From positions 1-6,261 of the forward strand of contig JARXAU010000002.1 in assembly GCA_029865675.1 (NCBI GenBank): 6,261 nucleotides of DNA, in the 5' to 3' direction. The notes below the pieces were generated by a model, which saw only the letters and a program-made list of their open reading frames with translations, did no database searches and was not told the origin of the DNA. The position numbers were made by a program, and so were the translations under genes. This DNA comes from Rhodoferax sp. GTDB lineage: Bacteria > Pseudomonadota > Gammaproteobacteria > Burkholderiales > Burkholderiaceae_C. Positions within the stretch are counted from its first letter, which is position 1. Every line of letters starts with the position of its first letter. Below are positions 6,095 to 6,261 of the stretch, piece by piece.

Positions 6095-6134
6095 CTTTCA
6101 TGAAGGTGCGCAGCACCCCCAATCATGAAAGTTC
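6092..6134 (-). repeat. 43-bp palindromic repeat element, copy 2 (inverted)
   Basis: Arms AACTTTCATGA (6093-6103) and TCATGAAAGTT (6123-6133) enclose GGTGC/GCACC (6105-6109, 6113-6117) around a GCA loop. Read on the minus strand it matches copy 1 at 41 of 43 positions; the differences are at 6119 and 6104. The match includes the asymmetric shoulders between inner and outer stems, so common descent is more likely than two independent hairpins. It overlaps the eamA stop codon. No T-tract follows on the plus strand. Confidence 0.85.
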
Positions 6135-6261
6135 CTTTACCTTGAGCAAAAGGGTGCGCAGCGCGAGGAATCTGACGCCGCCCTCTACCGGCGCGCTCCG
6201 CCGGGGCGCCTCGCAATGTCCGGCGGTTGCTGCTTGAAACGCGCGACGCACGGCCACCGGT
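6135..6261. other. Unassigned GC-rich right end
   Basis: No gene can be called here. A 6-bp hairpin CCGGCG/CGCCGG (6188-6193, 6199-6204) with a 5-nt loop is present, and GGTGCGCAGC at 6153-6162 repeats the inner sequence of the nearby palindromic element (6105-6114). A minus-strand frame is open from the right edge for 45 codons to a TGA at 6125-6123 inside the element. It could be the end of a convergent gene, but its sequence is Arg/Ala-rich and matches no family I recognise. Confidence 0.4.

Overview
The window looks like chromosomal DNA from a GC-rich betaproteobacterium, most likely Burkholderiales and possibly near Comamonadaceae. This rests on codon and base composition, on an EttA sequence with the 'DEPSNDLDVETLRALEDALLEF' type of C-terminus (remembered as common there), and on a GloA/RhlE pair of proteobacterial type. 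The genus cannot be fixed from sequence alone.

Layout, left to right. (1) Positions 1-358 hold the front of a ParDE-type toxin-antitoxin operon on the minus strand: a complete ParD-like antitoxin, the first 14 codons of a ParE-like toxin overlapping it by ATGA and running off the left edge, and a perfect 17-bp palindrome over the likely -10 box. (2) A bidirectional hairpin terminator (434-467) separates it from (3) ettA, an ABC-F translational throttle gene on the minus strand (483-2144). It would be a normal 553-residue EttA except for an in-frame amber codon at codon 452, just after the second ABC signature. (4) A 305-bp divergent spacer leads to (5) rhlE (2450-4249, plus), a DEAD-box RNA helicase with a long, repetitive, Gly/Arg-rich tail. 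(6) Behind rhlE lie a 43-bp palindromic element and then a UUCG-loop intrinsic terminator. (7) A small cupin gene (minus) is divergent from a gloA-eamA pair (plus; glyoxalase I and an EamA/DMT permease, 3 bp apart). (8) A second 43-bp copy of the palindromic element, inverted relative to the first and 41/43 identical, overlaps the eamA stop codon. (9) The last ~127 bp are GC-rich and unassigned.

Most genes are conserved housekeeping or accessory functions: translation regulation, RNA remodelling and methylglyoxal detoxification. The two points that stand out are the amber codon in ettA and the inverted pair of 43-bp palindromes, which sit directly behind two plus-strand genes and bracket the cupin/gloA/eamA block. 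I see no evidence for a larger new multi-gene system here.
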